A stretch of DNA of 15,227 nt. Origin: an uncultured Oscillibacter sp. (lineage in GTDB: Bacteria > Bacillota > Clostridia > Oscillospirales > Oscillospiraceae). Below are positions 13,557-15,227 of the stretch, piece after piece. The stretch's first letter is position 1. Each line of letters starts with the position of its first letter. Where the stretch lies: positions 1-15,227 of the forward strand of contig UQMC01000040.1 in NCBI GenBank assembly GCA_900542115.1. The letters are read 5' to 3'. The translations under genes were made by a program, and so were the position numbers. Under the pieces are notes generated by a model. The model was not told where the DNA came from. It did not search any database and saw only the letters and a list, made by a program, of their open reading frames with translations.

Positions 13557-14093
13557 GTGCTTTCCTTTATCATGCGCTTTGAACGGGACCCGGACAGGGA
13601 CCGCTTTGCCGCGCTGTATCAGATGAACCACACCCGGATGGAGCGGCTGGCACGGCAGCTTTTAGGCGATCAAAACCGGGCGGAGGACGCGGTCCACGAT
13701 ACCTTCATGAAGCTCATCCGCCACTATGACGAGCTGCGGGACCGCTCGAACGAGCGGCTGGCCTCGTGGCTTCTGGTGGTGGTCAAGACCACGGCGCTGG
13801 ATATGCTGCGGCGGGACAAATGGGAAAACGCCTGCGAGGAGCTGCCGGAAGGGCAGTCTGTTCCGGCGGACGGCGGGGAGTTCCGGGCGCTGGTGGAGAT
13901 CATCCGCCGGATGCCGGAGGATTACCGCCGGGTGCTGGAGCTGCGGTTCGTGGCGGAATGGAGCATAAGCGACATCGCCCGGGAGCTGGGGCTGACGGAG
14001 AGCGCGGTACGGACCCGAACGTTCCGGGGACGTAAGCTGCTCATTGACACACTGAAAAAGGAGGGGTATCTGGATGAACGAGCAACTGTTTGA
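13557..14093 (+). CDS. ECF-type RNA polymerase sigma factor
   Basis: A 178-aa group IV sigma factor. Region 2 covers about 15-85 (FAALYQMNHTRMERLARQLLG, AEDAVHDTFMKLIRHYDEL, the WLLVVVKTTALDMLRRDKW DNA-melting/-10 segment). Region 4 covers about 112-165 (IIRRMPEDYRRVLELRFV, then the helix-turn-helix WSISDIARELGLTESAVRTR). A GGGAGGG site 7 nt upstream supports the GTG start at 13557; the next in-frame ATG (13572) is too far from it. It overlaps the next gene by 20 nt, which suggests coupled synthesis with its inhibitor. It likely directs RNA polymerase to promoters such as 13217-13245. The inducing stress cannot be read from the sequence. Confidence 0.93.
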   Translation: MLSFIMRFERDPDRDRFAALYQMNHTRMERLARQLLGDQNRAEDAVHDTFMKLIRHYDELRDRSNERLASWLLVVVKTTALDMLRRDKWENACEELPEGQSVPADGGEFRALVEIIRRMPEDYRRVLELRFVAEWSISDIARELGLTESAVRTRTFRGRKLLIDTLKKEGYLDERATV

Positions 14094-15178
14094 CGCCATG
14101 CTCCGCACCGCCCTGGAGGAGGCGCTGGAGGAGGATTGCCGGGAGGCCCCGGCAGAGCAGAAGCACACCGGACACACCTCCCTGCGGCAGCGCCGCCGGA
14201 TGCGGCGGATGCTGGCGGACCCATGGGGCTATGAGCGGCGCAGCCGCGCGGCAAAGCAGATGGAGGCGCAGCAGAAAATGCAGGTCAAAACGCCTGTGCG
14301 GCACCTGCGCTGGCCGGTGCTGGCGGCGGCAGTTTTGCTGCTGACGGTCTCCGTTACCGGCTACGCACTGCGGGGCGGCGCGTTCTTCCAGAGCTTTTTT
14401 GAAAAGAGCCCCTGGGCGGAGGACTACGCGGGAACGGCGGACACGGAGCAGCTCACAGAGCTGGGCGGCACGGGCATCGGCGCCGTGGCGGAGGACGAGC
14501 ATCTCCGGCTGGAGCTGCTGGACGCCATTTCCGAAGGGGAAAACGCGCTGGCGGCGGTACGGGTGACGGTGAAGGATACGGAGCTGCTGGAAAAATACGG
14601 TCTGGAGCGCCTTGCCTTTTTGAATATCGAGGGCAGCTTTTTCGCTTCCGGCTCCAGCAGCGTTTCATGGACATACCCGGTGGACGATCACAGCCTTGAC
14701 AATAACCAGTATCTTATGATCATCGGCAGCAGCCAGAATGAGGCGGACACGAAGCGGGAGTGCGACATCACGTTCCGGGATTTGGGCCTTGTGGAATATA
14801 CCGGGGAAAATGAGTCTGTGCGGCAGGAAACGGTGCTGCTTTCCGGGCCGTGGACGCTGCGGATGACGCTGCACTTTGACGGAGGTATCGTCGCGGCGGA
14901 AAATCAGACGCTCCGGCTGCCGGAAATGACGCTCACCGTGAAAGAGGTGCGGATCTCCGCCCTGTCTCTGAGCATGAGCATCTGCGGCGGAGAGGAAGCG
15001 GATACCGATGCGCTGTTTGACCTGCTGCGGGAGGCGACACTGCGGATGAAGGACGGGAAAACGCTGAAAACCGTGGGCTTTCAGGCCGGCGTCAGCGCGG
15101 CTGACTGCGAGGTCGGCTATGAATTTGCCCTGCCGGTGGACCGCACGGAGATCGCCGCGATTGAGATCGGCGGACAGG
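14074..15178 (+). CDS. Putative membrane-bound anti-sigma factor (DUF4179-like), 3' truncated
   Basis: About 368 genuine residues are present. An acidic, then strongly basic cytoplasmic part (1-80: EEALEEDCREAP, LRQRRRMRRML) is followed by one membrane helix at 81-98 (PVLAAAVLLLTVSVTGYAL). A large beta-rich extracellular domain follows. This topology and its position after an ECF sigma gene match clostridial DUF4179-type anti-sigma proteins, which hold the sigma factor at the membrane until a signal arrives. The ATG at 14074 has an AAGGAGGGG site and overlaps the sigma gene by 20 nt. The sequence runs into Illumina adapter at about 15179. The reading frame appears to continue to a TGA at 15201, but the last residues (IGRAHV) and the stop are adapter-encoded. 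The true C-terminus is missing. Confidence 0.75.
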
Positions 15179-15227
15179 AGATCGGAAGAGCACACGTCTG
15201 AACTCCAGTCACGGCTACATCTCGTAT
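15179..15227 (+). other. Illumina TruSeq adapter contamination with index
   Basis: From AGATCGGAAGAGC at 15179 the sequence is the TruSeq read-1 3' adapter through ...CCAGTCAC (to 15212), then a 6-nt index GGCTAC (15213-15218, which I recall as TruSeq index 11), then ATCTCGTAT, the beginning of the constant tail. None of this is genomic. The true insert ends within a base or two of 15178. Confidence 0.98.

Noticed and set aside
13550-13582. Ten-codon ATG frame just before the sigma factor gene
   Set aside because: Its ATG is only 1-2 nt from the ribosome site that properly serves the GTG at 13557, and it overlaps the sigma gene out of frame.
14665-15195. Leftward open frame starting MCSSDL
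   Set aside because: Its first residues are the reverse complement of the Illumina adapter, and the rest is antisense to the anti-sigma gene.

Overview
The window looks like a fragment of a Gram-positive, gut-type Clostridia genome, most plausibly Oscillospiraceae (Flavonifractor/Oscillibacter-like). This is inferred from the moderately high GC content with AT-rich promoters, strong GGAGG-type ribosome binding sites, a ~446-aa Firmicutes-type phosphoglucose isomerase, a two-gene short-chain chromate transporter, an ECF transporter S component, a BlaI/BlaR1-type pair and a clostridial ECF sigma/anti-sigma pair. No species can be named from the sequence alone. The right end is not genomic: from about 15179 it is Illumina TruSeq adapter, so the last gene is truncated and its apparent stop codon is an artefact.

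Layout: 1-111 holds a short inverted repeat and a hairpin terminator. 112-1259 (minus) carries two overlapping half-size CHR-family transporter genes with their own promoter. 1389-1949 (minus) is an ECF S component with a perfect 11-bp dyad at its promoter. 2093-3028 (minus) is a stomatin/prohibitin-like slipin. 3201-3567 (plus) is a two-gene tRNA unit, Ser(GGA) then Leu(CAG), with promoter and bidirectional terminator. 3591-5790 (minus) is a blaI-blaR1-like operon with three repeated operator-like sites over its promoter.

5973-13041 (minus) is dominated by molybdenum metabolism. An operon led by pgi continues almost without gaps into moaA, moaC, a MOSC-domain gene and a MoeA-like molybdopterin-binding protein, and ends at a hairpin at 8770-8803. 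The molybdate ABC transporter modA-modB-modC follows. Together these genes take up molybdate, make cyclic pyranopterin monophosphate (the first Moco intermediate) and probably handle later Moco insertion or sulfur chemistry. No moaD, moaE or molybdoenzyme lies in the window.

13042-13334 is a divergent control region: an extended -10 promoter drives pgi leftward, and an ECF-type promoter (TGCAAC-17-CGTCTA) drives a rightward operon of a 55-aa single-pass membrane protein, an ECF sigma factor and an overlapping membrane-anchored DUF4179-like putative anti-sigma factor. A 22-nt AT-rich palindrome sits between the promoters.

I found no CRISPR array, insertion sequence or prophage. The least explained items are the small membrane ORF in the sigma operon, the non-penicillin-binding extracellular domain of the BlaR1-like protein and the repeated or palindromic operators.
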